DNA of 64,000 nucleotides. Origin: Flavobacterium succinicans LMG 10402 (GTDB taxonomy: Bacteria > Bacteroidota > Bacteroidia > Flavobacteriales > Flavobacteriaceae). The stretch lies in NCBI RefSeq assembly GCF_000611675.1, contig NZ_JATV01000002.1, positions 62,001 through 126,000 on the forward strand, read 5' to 3'. The notes beneath the pieces are model-generated. The model had not been told where the DNA came from. It ran no database searches and saw nothing but the letters and a program-made list of their open reading frames with translations. A program made the translations under genes and the position numbers. Below, piece by piece: positions 57,613 through 64,000 of the stretch (positions are counted from its first letter, which is position 1; each line of letters begins with the position of its first letter).

Positions 57613-57642
57613 TTGCACAACCAAAAAAGAGTCTTATATTTG
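57613..57642 (+). promoter_or_regulatory. Promoter of tRNA-Ser
   Basis: TTG at 57613-57615, a 19-base spacer and TATATTTG at 57635-57642 match the Bacteroidota consensus; the tRNA begins 33 bases downstream. Confidence 0.75.
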
Positions 57643-57674
57643 CACTCGCAATCACGAACTGATAGCAACATATT

Positions 57675-57759
57675 GGAGGAATGGCAGAGCGGTCGAATGC
57701 GGCAGTCTTGAAAACTGTTGACTGTAACAGGTCCGGGGGTTCGAATCCCTCTTCCTCCG
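57675..57759 (+). tRNA. tRNA-Ser (anticodon UGA)
   Basis: The 85-base gene has an acceptor stem GGAGGAA/TTCCTCC, a D-arm, anticodon loop CTTGAAA (TGA at the centre), a long class II variable arm and the T-loop GGTTCGAATCC. CCA is not encoded; the discriminator base is G. The mobile element begins at its 3' end. Confidence 0.95.
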
Positions 57760-57782
57760 CAGAATGACTTTCAAAAGTCCTC

Positions 57783-57820
57783 AAAACCCCGTAAATCTTA
57801 TGATTTACGGGGTTTTTGCT
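57783..57820 (+). terminator. Terminator of tRNA-Ser
   Basis: A perfect 15-bp stem (57783-57797 with 57802-57816, loop TTAT) with a T run lies 23 bases after the tRNA end. Confidence 0.85.
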
Positions 57821-57872
57821 TTTATCAACTTTCAAAAAAAGACAATCTTTATCAAATTTCAAGGTGCTAAAT

Positions 57873-57905
57873 CGAGATCCTAGATTTTCAAAAAATAGGG
57901 TCTCG
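57873..57905. repeat. Inverted repeat in front of the integrase gene
   Basis: CGAGATCCTA (57873-57882) pairs with TAGGGTCTCG (57896-57905) with one G-U; GCTAAAT flanks both arms. It may be an integrase-binding or attachment-site feature. Confidence 0.4.
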
Positions 57906-57946
57906 CTAAATGGAGAGGTAACAATCGAAAAGCATTGATTTTACTA

Positions 57947-57969
57947 GGGGTTGCAACCCTTTTGTAACC
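57947..57969. promoter_or_regulatory. GGGGTTGCAACCC site A (before the integrase gene)
   Basis: A 13-bp near-palindrome followed by TTTTGTAACCC. The same unit stands before the xis-like gene at 61398. It may be an operator or an integrase arm-type site. Confidence 0.5.
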
Positions 57970-58044
57970 CATACCATTTAATGAACATCTTGCATTTAGA
58001 CAAACCTTATTATAACTTATTTGTATAATTTAAAGGTTCTAAAA

Positions 58045-59292
58045 ATGAAAGTTAAAACCACTTTGCATTTTTATGCAAAAGCAACTAAGAGCAATTCTAG
58101 CGGACTATTCCCTGTTTATGTGCGATTAACAGTAAACGGAAAACGATTGGAGTATAGCACCAAAAAATTTGTGGATCCAGCCAAATGGTCATCAAGTGCT
58201 AGCAGAATGAAGGGCAATTCAGAAGAAGCACGTTCAATTAATGATATTCTTGATATGATTAGAAACAAAATCAATGTCATTCAATTTGAACTCTTAAAAG
58301 ACGACATTCCGGTTACCATCGAGGAATTCAAATTGCGATTACTTGGCACTACCGAAAGAACCCGTACGCTCATCCCCATCTTCAAAGACCACAACGACAA
58401 AATCAAAGCCCTACTTGGAAAAGAATACGCTCCTGGCACCCTAGAGCGCTACGAGACCTCTTTGAAGCATACCAAAGACTTTTTACAATGGAAATACAAC
58501 ATCACAGATATTGATATTGAAAAAATCGACCATGCTTTCATCACCGACTATGAATTCTACCTTCGTACCGTGCGTAACTGTGCTAATAACACAGCGGTAA
58601 AATACATCAAAAACTTCAACAAGATTATCAAAATATGCTTGGCTAATCATTGGATAGAACGCAATCCGTTTGCGAATTACAAATCCAAAATGAAGGAAGT
58701 AGAAAGAGTTTTTCTTTCCGAAGAAGAAATCCAAGAAATCATCAACAAAGACATGGGTACTGACCGACTTTCCTTGGTGCGCGATATCTTCCTATTCAGC
58801 TGCTTTACGGGGCTAGCGTATATTGACGTGAAAAACCTTAACAAATCACACATAAGTATTGGTATTGACGGCGAAAAATGGATTTTCACACACAGACAAA
58901 AAACAGAATCCGCTTCAAAAATCCCAATCCTTCCGGTAACCCAAATGATCATTGACAAATACGAAAGTCATCCACAATCCGTAAACGAAAACAAACTACT
59001 CCCTATCCTATCCAATCAAAAAATGAATGCCTACCTGAAAGAAATCGCTACGCTTTGTAAAATCAAAAAAGAACTAACCTTTCACATTGCTCGTCATACT
59101 TTTGCCACTACCGTAACCCTAACCAATGGCGTACCCATCGAATCCGTAAGCAAAATGCTGGGACACAAAAACTTACGAACAACCCAACATTATGCCAAAG
59201 TATTAGACAAAAAAGTGGCCGAGGATATGAACATTTTAAGAGACAAGTTTTCCAAAATAGCAATCAACAACAACTTAAAATCAGCCAATTAA
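58045..59292 (+). CDS. Tyrosine recombinase/integrase, Bacteroidetes mobile-element type
   Basis: I start it at the ATG at 58045 (415 residues; a TTG at 58021 adds 8). It has the arm-binding/SAM-like N-terminal part (STKKFVDPAKW is characteristic of Bacteroidetes integrases) and a catalytic domain: HIARHTFATTVTLTNG (Arg350, His347) and LGHKNLRTTQHYAK (His374, Tyr383), with Lys in FTHRQKT. The first catalytic Arg is replaced: TGLAYIDV has Ala258, as is known for IntDOT-like enzymes. Its site is presumably the 3' end of tRNA-Ser. It has no recombination-directionality factor encoded within its own gene; an HTH protein at 61480 may serve. Confidence 0.92.
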   Translation: MKVKTTLHFYAKATKSNSSGLFPVYVRLTVNGKRLEYSTKKFVDPAKWSSSASRMKGNSEEARSINDILDMIRNKINVIQFELLKDDIPVTIEEFKLRLLGTTERTRTLIPIFKDHNDKIKALLGKEYAPGTLERYETSLKHTKDFLQWKYNITDIDIEKIDHAFITDYEFYLRTVRNCANNTAVKYIKNFNKIIKICLANHWIERNPFANYKSKMKEVERVFLSEEEIQEIINKDMGTDRLSLVRDIFLFSCFTGLAYIDVKNLNKSHISIGIDGEKWIFTHRQKTESASKIPILPVTQMIIDKYESHPQSVNENKLLPILSNQKMNAYLKEIATLCKIKKELTFHIARHTFATTVTLTNGVPIESVSKMLGHKNLRTTQHYAKVLDKKVAEDMNILRDKFSKIAINNNLKSAN

Positions 59293-59294
59293 TT

Positions 59295-59333
59295 TATGTT
59301 AATTTTGTAGTATTTTTACAAATAATTAACATA
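59295..59333. terminator. Palindrome after the integrase gene
   Basis: TATGTTAATTTTGTA (59295-59309) and its near-complement (59317-59333) form a long AT-rich hairpin three bases after the integrase stop; it could be a terminator or an operator. Confidence 0.45.
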
Positions 59334-59431
59334 TATTGCGACTAGATTAATTAAAAATACCACATTATTTATTAATTCATGAAAACAAATTTATCCGAAA
59401 GAGCAAATTTAAATAAGTAAGTTTTTAATTA

Positions 59432-60931
59432 ATGTATATGAAAGTATCCTATATACTTGACCGTTATGATGTTATATTTCAACAAACCATTTCTCCCACC
59501 ATTTTTAGCAACAAAACCATTGCCGAAGAGCTGACGAGCAACGAACAAAAATCCTATCGAATTTTTGAAATAGAGATACATCCCATTAAGAAGGGAAACA
59601 ATTTAAGCGTCTGCAAAAAGACACATTCCTTGCTGCCACAAGTAGAAGTTGGAGAATTAAAATCCATTATTTATTACAACGAATATTTAGAATATATCCC
59701 CGAGTTAAAATCAATCATCGATTTAACCGGGGAACCAATTTTCATTGCCAAGAACAAATATTGCCATAATAAATTCTTTGTGTATGAGAAATGCAGCATT
59801 ACTGAAATCCCATTAAACGAACAGGAATTAATATACACCAACTTGATACTGCAGCATGAAAATGTAGCCATCATACGCGCCATCAAACAACAAGTGTTCA
59901 ATTCCAAATCAAATGTCAAAATCAAACATTTCATTCACAAAATGCAATCGGCCTTAGAAGCCCATTTGCATGTCGTATTAAAGCATATCGACCCGAAAAG
60001 CAAAACGGAATTATACCAATATTCCACAGCTTATGATAAAATCGATTGCCTCAAATGCCAATTTTATCACTTAGAAAAATTATTGATTTTCTTAGAGCGA
60101 GAATATGCCGCCTTTTTAAACGACAAATCCATGGTACCCTATAGAACGGTACTTTCTGATGAAGTAGCCATAGCAGCCAAACTAGATTGCGTCAAAAATT
60201 CGATTTTGGCTATGGTGATTGATAAAGAGCTCCTGCAAATCATTTACAAACCTTTGTTAGTACTATCGGAATTGCAAGTCCAAGAAAAAATCAGCCACCA
60301 GCAGTACAAATATTCCAAAAACTACCTCAACAAAATATTCAAATTCATCAAAGCGAATCCTAGGGAAATTTCCACTATAGATTGGTGTCATTGGCTGAAA
60401 GAAATGAATTATAATTCGTTTGAGTTCTTGGATTTCTTTTCAGGCATTTTGAAAACGGAATGCAACAATTGCGCTACCCTAGTCGAAGCATTGGATTTAA
60501 TGTTTTTCCACCTGAAAGAATTCAACCAATCCAAAAGCAAAACAACACTTCCGTACAATCAAAAGCTACCGTCTATAGAAAACCAAGTAATCGGTTGGAT
60601 TGAAGAAGAAATCATTTATCTCAATCGAAAAAAAAGCATTACAAAGGAAATTGTAGTTCCAAAAGAGGTCGAAGACGATAATGAAAAATTACAATTAGGT
60701 ATTTCAGTGCCACAGTTGGCTTTTATGATCAGAATCATGATCGAAGCAGGAACCATAAGAAACACCTCCACCAAAGAGGTTATTCGGATTTTCTCTAAAA
60801 TATGCAAAACAGAAAAAGCCGAAAACATTTCTTATGACAGTTTGCGTGCCAAGTATTACAACATTGAAAATAGCGCTTCAGAAGCCGTACAAAAGCGCAT
60901 CGAAAAACATTTAGAGCTTTCGAAGCAATAA
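59432..60931 (+). CDS. Mobile-element protein with RteC-like C-terminus
   Basis: The 499-residue protein is helical and Lys/Glu-rich. The C-terminal 90 residues (LQLGISVPQLAFMIRIMIEAG.., NISYDSLRAKYYNIENSA) resemble RteC, which controls excision of CTnDOT-type elements in Bacteroides. The N-terminal half is unlike anything I recognise; the C-x-x-C pair in IDCLKCQFYH near residue 210 may be structural. It lies just after the integrase gene, the place expected for an excision/transfer regulator. The RteC link rests on short motif resemblance. Confidence 0.6.
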   Translation: MYMKVSYILDRYDVIFQQTISPTIFSNKTIAEELTSNEQKSYRIFEIEIHPIKKGNNLSVCKKTHSLLPQVEVGELKSIIYYNEYLEYIPELKSIIDLTGEPIFIAKNKYCHNKFFVYEKCSITEIPLNEQELIYTNLILQHENVAIIRAIKQQVFNSKSNVKIKHFIHKMQSALEAHLHVVLKHIDPKSKTELYQYSTAYDKIDCLKCQFYHLEKLLIFLEREYAAFLNDKSMVPYRTVLSDEVAIAAKLDCVKNSILAMVIDKELLQIIYKPLLVLSELQVQEKISHQQYKYSKNYLNKIFKFIKANPREISTIDWCHWLKEMNYNSFEFLDFFSGILKTECNNCATLVEALDLMFFHLKEFNQSKSKTTLPYNQKLPSIENQVIGWIEEEIIYLNRKKSITKEIVVPKEVEDDNEKLQLGISVPQLAFMIRIMIEAGTIRNTSTKEVIRIFSKICKTEKAENISYDSLRAKYYNIENSASEAVQKRIEKHLELSKQ

Positions 60932-61081
60932 TATCTCTTTTAAAATTCGATACCCAAAACCGCGCATCTTGAGCAGATTGGCATCACTGATGGTGAGCAA
61001 TTCAGCCAAAGTCTCCAATTGGTTCAATTTCAAAAAAAGCAACAACTCCTCACTTGGGATGTATTGTACCGGTGTGTACAT
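60911..61081 (-). CDS. 56-residue helix-hairpin-helix (RNAP alpha-CTD-like) protein
   Basis: A minus-strand ORF runs from ATG at 61079-61081 to TAA at 60911-60913, overlapping the end of the RteC-like gene by 21 bases. The product contains LNQLETLAELLTISDANLL and KMRGFGYRILKEI, the pattern of the RNA polymerase alpha C-terminal domain (helix, then GxG-type hairpin, then helix), which binds DNA and activators. It is the only leftward gene seen in this element. No promoter was identified. It could be a decoy or mini-regulator of host transcription, or a chance ORF; coherent coding pattern favours a gene. Confidence 0.55.
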   Translation of the reverse strand: MYTPVQYIPSEELLLFLKLNQLETLAELLTISDANLLKMRGFGYRILKEILLLRKL

Positions 61082-61479
61082 AATTTATATTTTGTGCAAG
61101 TCAAAGTGATTAAAACAAGCTGCGTGGGACATCCATCACCAGCCACAGAGGTACCGCCAAGCACCCACAGCACACGATAACAGAGCCCACGCATTGCGTA
61201 GGCGAACAGTTATTACGTGAGCTGTTGAGATTTTTTGGCGGTTTTCTGTGGCTCTGTAACTTTCGCTATATGTATTGAGTCGTAACTCAATTATTTTCTA
61301 TTCCCACAAATGTAATCAAATCCCCCAATTTCGTAGTATTTCACACCAACATTTATTAAAAAACACAAAAAATCATTGTTTTTTTCATTTTTTTTTTGGG
61401 GTTGCAACCCCCTGTGTAACTGTTTTGGTATCACTTAAATTTTTCTATTTGCCTCCATCAAACCTTAAAACGTATTATT
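61082..61479. other. Intergenic region with a long imperfect hairpin and site B
   Basis: Arms at 61141-61160 and 61235-61253 (AGCCACAGAG.. and ..CTGTGGCT) give a hairpin of about 19 bp with a GC-rich 74-base interior; ACAGTTATTACGTGAGCTGT lies within. The base composition differs sharply from the AT-rich surroundings, consistent with a structured RNA or an origin/transfer site. Site B of the 14-bp palindrome lies at 61398. A + strand ORF here (61275-61541) overlaps the xis-like gene and looks spurious. Confidence 0.5.
61398..61420. promoter_or_regulatory. GGGGTTGCAACCCC site B (before the excisionase-like gene)
   Basis: A perfect 14-bp palindrome followed by TGTGTAAC. Site A at 57947 has the same core and a following TTTTGTAAC. 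The ATG at 61480 is 69 bases away. Confidence 0.55.
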
Positions 61480-61749
61480 ATGGCAATCGAAGTACTCACC
61501 AAAGAAGACTTACAACAATTCAAAAACGAACTCCTTTCTGAAATGGCCCAATTGGTACATGCTCATTCCCCCATCCAACAGAAATGGCTTAAATCCAAAG
61601 AAGTCCTAGAAATGCTCAACATATCTCCAGGTACTTTACAAAACCTCCGTATCAATGGAACACTTGCCTTTACTAAAATCGGCGGTACTATTTATTACGC
61701 TCGCGACACCATCACCACCCTCCTCGAACAAAACAAAAGGAGTAGCTGA
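61480..61749 (+). CDS. Excisionase-like helix-turn-helix protein (HTH_17)
   Basis: The 89-residue protein has a helical N-terminus and a MerR/Xis-type HTH at about 35-75: QKWLKSKEVLEMLNISPGTLQNLRINGTLAFTKIGG, then IYYARDTITTLLEQN. Proteins of this type in Bacteroidetes mobile elements are excisionases or small regulators. It follows the palindromic site B and precedes the replication pair. Excisionase function is inferred from its size, fold and location. Confidence 0.8.
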   Translation: MAIEVLTKEDLQQFKNELLSEMAQLVHAHSPIQQKWLKSKEVLEMLNISPGTLQNLRINGTLAFTKIGGTIYYARDTITTLLEQNKRSS

Positions 61750-61858
61750 AGTACGAAGTAATAAGTTCGTTCCCCGATTTACGTCCCACCAAGTGCGTAG
61801 TACGAGTACTAGTACCCAAACCCCATCGCCCACAACCCACAACCCTAACCCCTCAAAA

Positions 61859-62740
61859 ATGAACTACATCAAACACCTTTCGGGTTTCTTTCAAAAAATC
61901 ATCTATGATACCGACCTCAACCCAACCCATGTGAGTCTTTACATGGCCCTATTTCAAACTTGGAATGTCAACCGTTTTCAGAATCCAATAAGCATTACTA
62001 GGAATGAAATGATGCGCATTAGTAAAATATATTCCAAAGCAACGTATCACAAATGCATCAACGATTTGCATGCTAAAGAATACATAATTTACGAACCCTC
62101 TCACAATCCTTTCAAAGGCAGTTTAATCCATGTCAACCCTCTAGAAACTGAGCTTATACAGCCTAGTAAGAAAAAACTAAGAAAACCAAAAAATGAACAA
62201 CCTAATGAACAACCTAATGAACAACCTAATGAACATGTTGCTGAACATCCTATCGAACAAGTAACGAACAAGCAAAAGACAAGTACCTTACCAACTCCTA
62301 GACAAGCGCTGGTATCTTATATAAACAATACAAACATTTCAAACATTTCAAACCTTGTAAACGAGAGCACACACGAAAAAAAAATGAAAAAGGAAAATGA
62401 TTTTGAAAAAAACGAAAGCTTACTCATTGAAGAAAAAAAGAAAAAAAAGTTGCGCGAAAAAAAAGAAAGCCCACAATCCATTCCGCCAAAGCTTGAGGAA
62501 GTGAAAAAGTATTTCAGTTCGCAAAATACAGAAGAAGTGGAAGGCGAACGCTTTTTTAATCATTTTCAAAGCAACGGCTGGCTCGTGGGAGGCAAATCCA
62601 AAATGTACAATTGGCAAGCAGCTGCCAACAATTGGATATTAAACTTGCAATCGTTTAAGCCAGTACAAATCGCTTTTTCAAATCCAGTACCAGGTAATTT
62701 AAAAACGTCAAATCAAAAGCAATACGATGAACCCTTATAA
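61859..62740 (+). CDS. DnaD/DnaT-like replication or primosome protein of the mobile element
   Basis: I start it at the ATG at 61859 (293 residues); an in-frame ATG at 61655 lies inside the xis-like gene and its extra Ser/Thr/Pro-rich stretch is not credible. Residues 1-100 form a winged-helix-like domain (NYIKHLSGFFQKI.., RNEMMRISKIYSKATYH). The middle is low-complexity, with three exact 12-base repeats coding NEQP (62192-62227) and Lys/Glu runs. The C-terminal part has GERFFNHFQSNGWLVGGKSKMYNWQAAANNW, like the DnaD/DnaT C-terminal motif. It overlaps the DnaC-like gene by 14 bases. Confidence 0.65.
   Translation: MNYIKHLSGFFQKIIYDTDLNPTHVSLYMALFQTWNVNRFQNPISITRNEMMRISKIYSKATYHKCINDLHAKEYIIYEPSHNPFKGSLIHVNPLETELIQPSKKKLRKPKNEQPNEQPNEQPNEHVAEHPIEQVTNKQKTSTLPTPRQALVSYINNTNISNISNLVNESTHEKKMKKENDFEKNESLLIEEKKKKKLREKKESPQSIPPKLEEVKKYFSSQNTEEVEGERFFNHFQSNGWLVGGKSKMYNWQAAANNWILNLQSFKPVQIAFSNPVPGNLKTSNQKQYDEPL
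62192..62234 (+). repeat. Three tandem 12-base repeats inside the replication gene
   Basis: AATGAACAACCT occurs three times exactly and a partial fourth (AATGAAC). As the unit is four codons, copy number changes would keep the frame. Confidence 0.85.
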
Positions 62741-63383
62741 CGAAATTCAAAAAACATTTGTGGTGAAAAATGGGGTCAAAATGTACAACTTTGACAAATG
62801 TTTGGCAGCTGTACAGCACATTGGACAATACCATTTTGGCAATCAATTCATGATTTATGATGAAGACATTCCAGTCATTCATAAATTGATCACTTTTGCC
62901 ATTCGCGATTATGCAACCATCACAAAATTAAATTTAAACCCAAACAAAGGCATTATTTTGTCGGGCCCTGTAGGCTGTGGCAAAACATCCATGATGTTTT
63001 TGCTCAACTATTTCTGTGCTACAAACTTCAGTTACAAAATAAAACCCTGCAGAGAAGTAGCTTTTGAATTTGCCAAAAAAGGATATGATTCCTTACTGCC
63101 ATATACCAAAAAAGAACACCAACAAATCAAACTCACCACCTATTGCTTTGATGATTTGGGCACCGAAAAGCAAATCAAGCACTTCGGCAATGAGTGTAAC
63201 GTGATGGCCGAAATCATTCTTAGCCGATACGATTCGTTCATACATGAAAAATCCCTTACCCATGTAACCACCAACCTCTCGGCCTCAGAACTAGAGGCCT
63301 ATTATGGGGATCGCGTCCGTTCAAGAATGCGACAAATGTTCAACCTCATAGCTTTTGATGTTCAATCTAAAGACAAAAGATAA
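62727..63383 (+). CDS. DnaC-like AAA+ ATPase (helicase loader type)
   Basis: The 218-residue P-loop ATPase has Walker A GPVGCGKTSMMFLL (about 80-93), Walker B TYCFDDLGTE (about 139-148), sensor 1 HVTTNLSASELEAYYG and the Arg-rich YGDRVRSRMRQMFNLIAFD box typical of DnaC/IstB-like proteins. With the overlapping upstream DnaD/DnaT-like gene it resembles a helicase-loading pair, so the element probably has its own replication step. It is cytoplasmic. Confidence 0.83.
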   Translation: MNPYNEIQKTFVVKNGVKMYNFDKCLAAVQHIGQYHFGNQFMIYDEDIPVIHKLITFAIRDYATITKLNLNPNKGIILSGPVGCGKTSMMFLLNYFCATNFSYKIKPCREVAFEFAKKGYDSLLPYTKKEHQQIKLTTYCFDDLGTEKQIKHFGNECNVMAEIILSRYDSFIHEKSLTHVTTNLSASELEAYYGDRVRSRMRQMFNLIAFDVQSKDKR

Positions 63384-63798
63384 TCCCCGTACGGACAGGT
63401 CGCGACCTGTCCCAATTCCGCAACCTGTCCACTCAACAACAACCTTAAACCTTAAACTTGTAAACCCTTAAACCAAAAACAAACTCTAACCCCATCAAAA
63501 TCAATCGTAACATATCAAAATCATCCAAAACGCAGCAAATACTATGATATTTTCATACATTTTACGGTTTCCCACAGCATTCTTTCAATTGCTTTTTTGT
63601 AGGTTTGCAGGTATTGAGATTATTCAAAAACAATATATATATTTTTCTAGTGGATAATTATTTATACTAACTTACCCAGCTGTATTCAGTGATTTGCTTG
63701 CAACTGTTTTAAAAAAATAAATTATAGTTGATTTAGAACGTTTTATTGAAAAAAAATTATAAAACATACTAAATTTATAGAGTAAAATATAACGATTC
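63384..63798. other. Gene-free region with a 20-bp perfect palindrome
   Basis: GGACAGGTCGCGACCTGTCC (63393-63412) is a perfect palindrome; a second CAACCTGTCC follows at about 63421-63430. The rest is AT-rich up to the HsdR gene. No ORF above 37 codons is supported. Possible operator, origin or transfer site; the function is unknown. Confidence 0.5.
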
Positions 63799-64000
63799 TT
63801 GAAAAACGAAAAACAAACACGGAAAGAAATCATTGACAACCGCTTAAAACAAGCAGGTTGGAACATCAATGACAGAACTCAAGTAATTGAAGAGTTTTTC
63901 ATTACAAAAGAAAATGATATTGTCAATGAACCGCCAACGCCTTATGGCACAGAGTTTAGTGATTATGTGTTATTAGGTAAAGACGGTAAAGCATTAGCCG
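63799..64000 (+). CDS. hsdR: Type I restriction endonuclease subunit R, N-terminal part (partial)
   Basis: The gene runs off the window; 67 codons are visible, starting at TTG (a TAA in frame lies seven bases before, and no ATG occurs early). The N-terminus KNEKQTRKEIIDNRLKQAGW and PYGTEFSDYVLLGKDGKALA matches HsdR proteins of the EcoEI/EcoR124 type, where the LLG.DGKPLA..EAK segment holds the nuclease motif. It would cut and translocate foreign DNA with HsdM and HsdS, expected beyond the window. It is the first defence gene of the element seen here. Confidence 0.8.
   Translation, partial: MKNEKQTRKEIIDNRLKQAGWNINDRTQVIEEFFITKENDIVNEPPTPYGTEFSDYVLLGKDGKALA

Larger units (their letters stand above)
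57760..64000 (+). mobile_element. Integrated mobile element at tRNA-Ser (left end; right end outside window)
   Basis: An integrase gene lies next to the tRNA, followed by an RteC-like gene, an excisionase-like HTH gene, a replication pair and a type I restriction gene, all but one rightward. The att core is presumably at the tRNA 3' end. The right junction and conjugation genes are not visible, so integrative conjugative element, integrative plasmid or phage-like island are all open. Confidence 0.8.

Noticed and set aside
61275..61541. 88-codon + strand ORF overlapping the excisionase-like gene
   Set aside because: Different frame over the start of a well-supported gene, with poly-Phe and low-complexity translation of AT-rich DNA.
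61655..61858. Upstream extension of the replication gene
   Set aside because: Runs within the excisionase-like gene in another frame and gives a Ser/Thr/Pro-rich stretch without structure; the ATG at 61859 gives a clean domain start.
63672..63869. 65-codon minus-strand ORF over the hsdR start
   Set aside because: Overlaps the HsdR coding start on the other strand, and its translation is typical of AT-rich noise.

Overview
The window comes from a Bacteroidota genome, almost certainly Flavobacteriaceae and most like Flavobacterium. The DNA is AT-rich and genes lack Shine-Dalgarno sequences. Several genes are preceded by the Bacteroidota -7 motif TAnnTTTG. The gene content also fits: a SusC/SusD pair, KatG, an LptF/G permease, RibBA, small Flavobacterium-type DUF proteins, and characteristic hairpin repeats between genes. 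All identifications were made by reading the sequence; no database search was run.

Layout. 0-5 kb: the 3' end of ilvE, a MazG-like NTP pyrophosphohydrolase, an SRPBCC/GyrI-like membrane protein, an ECF sigma / membrane protein / Spy-like cassette, a beta-barrel-like exported protein and an unusual stand-alone histidine-kinase DHp protein. 5-19 kb: anmK, an APC permease, katG, tpiA with a TlpA-like lipoprotein, a DoxX-type protein, an RsmB-like rRNA methyltransferase, a Kup potassium transporter and a Tyr-rich exported protein. 19-25 kb: a BNR/Ycf48-like protein, then a tight operon of a GHL10 (DigH-like) hydrolase, an AmpG-like permease and a NagZ-like GH3 enzyme; with anmK this outlines peptidoglycan recycling. 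25-30 kb: a peroxiredoxin/thioredoxin/small-protein operon, DUF proteins, a DUF4442 hotdog protein and a nitronate monooxygenase-like flavoprotein.

30-43.5 kb is the most interesting functional cluster: a SusC/SusD importer, arginase plus ornithine aminotransferase, a divergent Lrp/AsnC regulator, two exported cyanophycinase-like S51 peptidases, an exported penicillin-acylase-family Ntn hydrolase and an exported M28 peptidase. Together they read as a possible outer-membrane utilization locus for cyanophycin (arginine-aspartate polymer) or another arginine-rich isopeptide. That reading is inference.

43.5-50.5 kb is an accessory region with a HEPN-motif protein, a small membrane protein, a VOC lipoprotein, a membrane HTH regulator, a serine hydrolase and an APH-type kinase. 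Two arrays of the same REP-like repeat bracket the last four. 50.8-57.5 kb is a housekeeping run: tpx, dgkA, ftsK, lolA, lptF/G and ribBA, the last with a RibA half that has lost all zinc-binding cysteines.

From 57.7 kb a mobile element begins directly at the 3' end of tRNA-Ser(UGA). It carries a tyrosine integrase, an RteC-like protein, a previously unlisted 56-residue helix-hairpin-helix protein, an excisionase-like HTH protein, a DnaD/DnaT-like plus DnaC-like replication pair, and the start of a type I restriction HsdR gene that runs off the window. A 13-14 bp palindrome is repeated in front of the integrase and the excisionase-like gene.
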